A stretch of 64,000 nucleotides of DNA, taken from NCBI GenBank assembly GCA_900466005.1, contig UEGQ01000001.1, positions 186,001 to 250,000 of the forward strand, in the 5' to 3' direction. The DNA is from Hyphomicrobiales bacterium (GTDB taxonomy: Bacteria; Pseudomonadota; Alphaproteobacteria; Rhizobiales; Rhizobiaceae). Of this stretch, positions 63,513 through 64,000 are shown piece by piece; within the stretch, counting starts at the first letter, position 1, and the number at the start of each line of letters is the position of its first letter. The position numbers and the translations under genes were made by a program. The notes beneath the pieces were generated by a model, which searched no databases, was not told where the DNA came from, and worked only from the letters and a program-made list of their open reading frames with translations.

Positions 63513-64000
63513 ATGAGCGGCGAACACCGCCTCATGGGCCTCCTCTACCTCGCGCCGTATATCGCGGGACTCCTCGTCTTCACCGCAATACCCTTTGCCG
63601 CCTCCTTCTATCTGAGCTTTACAAATTACAGCCTGATCGGAGAGCCGGCCTTTGTCGGGCTGAAAAACTACTGGAAGCTCGTCAGCGCAGATAGGACGTT
63701 CCAGAAGTCATTGAGTGTCACACTTTTCTATGTCTTCACGACTGTGCCGCTCAAATTGGCCTTCGCTCTCTTCATTGCCGTCATTCTCAACTACAAGCTG
63801 AGATTCATAAACTTCTTCCGCACGGCCTTTTACATTCCGTCGATCCTCGGCGGGTCGATTGCCGTAGCCGTCCTCTGGCGTTACATCTTCTCAGACGTCG
63901 GCCTGGTCAACATGGCCTTGCAAACCATCGGACTGGAACCGGTCAACTGGTTCGGCGATCCGGAAAACGCGCTCTTCACGATCACGCTACTACGGCTCTG
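63513..64000 (+). CDS. ABC sugar transporter permease (MalF/UgpA type), 5' part
   Basis: The first 162 codons of a binding-protein-dependent inner-membrane permease, cut by the window edge. Start: MSGEHRLMGLLYLAPYIAGL; GGAG lies about 8 nt upstream. Then FAASFYLSFTNYSLIGEPAF and the first membrane helices (LFYVFTTVPLKLAFALFIAV, FFRTAFYIPSILGGSIAVAV, then LWRYIFSD). This is the MalF/UgpA N-terminal pattern. The EAA loop would follow off window. Divergent from the AraC gene, which likely regulates it. The 229-bp gap before it shows no gene. Confidence 0.88.
   Translation, partial: MSGEHRLMGLLYLAPYIAGLLVFTAIPFAASFYLSFTNYSLIGEPAFVGLKNYWKLVSADRTFQKSLSVTLFYVFTTVPLKLAFALFIAVILNYKLRFINFFRTAFYIPSILGGSIAVAVLWRYIFSDVGLVNMALQTIGLEPVNWFGDPENALFTITLLRL

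Overview
The window is a high-GC alphaproteobacterial chromosome segment that looks like Sinorhizobium/Ensifer or a very close rhizobial relative. The evidence is a complete ndvB/ndvA cyclic beta-1,2-glucan system, a phbA-phbB/phaR (aniA) polyhydroxybutyrate locus, a rhizobial-type pyruvate carboxylase with a TTG start, a CarD regulator beside a seven-iron ferredoxin, and a large multidomain polyketide/fatty-acid-type synthase like those used in rhizobial K-antigen work. I see no IS elements, phage genes, rRNA, tRNA or CRISPR arrays. Most of the window is core chromosome; the last 16 kb is accessory carbon-catabolism material.

Layout: (1) 1-5653, minus strand: 5' part of a type I synthase with KS-AT-DH-degenerate MT-structural KR-ER(start), running off the left edge. 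(2) 5.9-10.8 kb, minus: carD, fdxA, an S4-domain RNA-binding protein and a SUV3-like RNA helicase. (3) 11.1-11.5 kb: two small envelope proteins. (4) 11.8-14.7 kb: phbB and phbA, divergent from phaR. (5) 14.7-22 kb: housekeeping genes (small membrane protein, rpmF, a GST, mtgA, ispA, hisC, a frameshifted LysE exporter, an OmpA-family lipoprotein, ispG). (6) 22.2-30.8 kb: a two-subunit molybdenum hydroxylase (iorA/iorB type), an MFS transporter with LacI-type palindromes upstream, and a DUF2892/HlyD/RND efflux operon closed by a 19-bp perfect-stem terminator. (7) 30.8-32.9 kb: an M20 amidohydrolase divergent from a BetI-like TetR regulator. (8) 33.2-48.2 kb: ndvB, then convergent pyc, an orphan LuxR-type regulator, and ndvA.

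(9) 48.2-59.3 kb: a non-phosphorylative sugar-acid catabolic cluster. One arm is an SDR (gluconate 5-dehydrogenase type). A minus-strand operon has a DenD-like dehydrogenase, an LtnD-like dehydrogenase and an IlvD/Edd sugar-acid dehydratase. Divergent from it are a FAD-linked 2-hydroxyacid dehydrogenase and a FadR-type GntR regulator, then an FAH-family XylX/KdxD-like enzyme with a DctQ-DctM-DctP TRAP importer. A shared 19-bp palindromic motif (core GTTGTCTGA-Y-A) lies in both intergenic regions that flank the FAD dehydrogenase-gntR pair and is a strong candidate operator. (10) 59.4-62.3 kb, minus: a second small sugar-acid operon (GntR regulator, enolase-superfamily dehydratase, DMT permease) headed by two back-to-back palindromes. 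(11) 62.3-64 kb: an AraC regulator divergent from the first gene of an ABC sugar-uptake system cut by the right edge.

The most notable items are the kinase-less DenD/LtnD catabolic cluster with its predicted regulon, the single-base frameshift in the LysE gene, and the synthase with a degenerate methyltransferase motif. No wholly new system type could be shown from sequence alone.
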